Shown here: piece after piece, positions 64,000 through 64,000 of the stretch
How the letters are laid out: every line of letters begins with the position of its first letter
Numbering within the stretch: position 1 is the stretch's first letter
Assembly: GCF_019966515.1 (NCBI RefSeq)
Contig: NZ_JAIMIB010000010.1
Span: forward strand, 1-64,000
Source of the DNA: Roseovarius aestuarii
GTDB lineage: Bacteria > Pseudomonadota > Alphaproteobacteria > Rhodobacterales > Rhodobacteraceae
Length of the DNA: 64,000 nt
Direction: 5' to 3'
Notes under the pieces: generated by a model
What the model saw: the letters and a program-made list of their open reading frames with translations, nothing else
Told to the model about the DNA's origin: nothing
Database searches by the model: none
Made by a program: the position numbers and the translations under genes

Positions 64000-64000
64000 C

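Noticed and set aside
1..64000. CRISPR arrays, prophage, insertion sequences or integrases
   Set aside because: No regularly spaced repeats, transposase or integrase motifs were found. The pseudogenes and AT-rich stretches hint at transfer but no mobile element is visible.

Overview
The window looks like a chromosomal segment of a marine Rhodobacteraceae member (Roseobacter group, Alphaproteobacteria). The basis is moderately high GC with short ATGA-type gene overlaps, a respiratory formate dehydrogenase locus with the DUF3305/DUF3306/TorD set, an Mrp-DUF6494-DUF6505 cluster, a pyrB-(unknown)-pyrC-like-plsY operon, a probable methylsuccinyl-CoA dehydrogenase of the ethylmalonyl-CoA pathway, and rpmH-rnpA-yidD. 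No plasmid replication, phage or CRISPR signature was seen. The one RNA gene is a tRNA-Arg(ACG).

Layout. 0.4-2.2 kb: an FkbM-type methyltransferase and an imine-reductase-like oxidoreductase. 2.7-8.5 kb: a relatively AT-rich signalling island with a response regulator, a soluble histidine kinase, a Tat-exported solute-binding protein, a large membrane histidine kinase and a single-domain response regulator. 9.4-13.1 kb: tRNA-Arg, a membrane histidine kinase, a flavin disulfide reductase and a TVP38/DedA-like membrane protein. 13.3-14.2 kb: rpmH-rnpA-yidD behind a near-consensus promoter. 14.3-24.0 kb (minus strand): formate dehydrogenase operon running DUF3305, DUF3306, TorD chaperone, Tat peptide, FdhA, FdhB, FdhC, a WD40-cytochrome c fusion, a 45-residue membrane peptide and an NtrC-like regulator without GAFTGA. 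24.4-29.6 kb (plus strand): divergent accessory set of polyferredoxin, DUF6494, Mrp ATPase, a biotin/lipoate-ligase-like protein and DUF6505, with a small cytochrome gene convergent to the polyferredoxin.

29.7-48.8 kb holds mixed core and metabolic genes: class III adenylate cyclase with TPRs, TauE exporter, acyl-CoA dehydrogenase (mcd), FAH-family hydrolase, DUF1045, TetR, META lipoprotein, RecO, sterol desaturase, YqgE, a DsbD-N protein, an RND pump with its fusion protein, MoaB, LysE, a phosphoesterase and a family-4-like uracil-DNA glycosylase. 48.9-53.4 kb: a decayed stretch, then pyrB, an unknown membrane-anchored protein, a dihydroorotase-like protein lacking its metal ligands, plsY and a small unknown protein.

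53.4-64 kb is accessory: three EamA/DMT transporters, two LysR regulators, a lectin-like secreted protein, VOC, SAM methyltransferase, Tag glycosylase and an EAL phosphodiesterase. It also carries an MFS pseudogene and a mandelate-racemase C-terminal remnant. Degenerate intergenic repeats recur at several places.

Functional picture: formate is probably oxidised in the periplasm by a Cys-type molybdenum or tungsten enzyme feeding membrane FdhC. The divergent cluster plausibly serves metal-cofactor maturation. The 2.7-8.5 kb island may sense a periplasmic ligand through its binding protein. All functions are inferred from sequence features read by eye; no database search was run.
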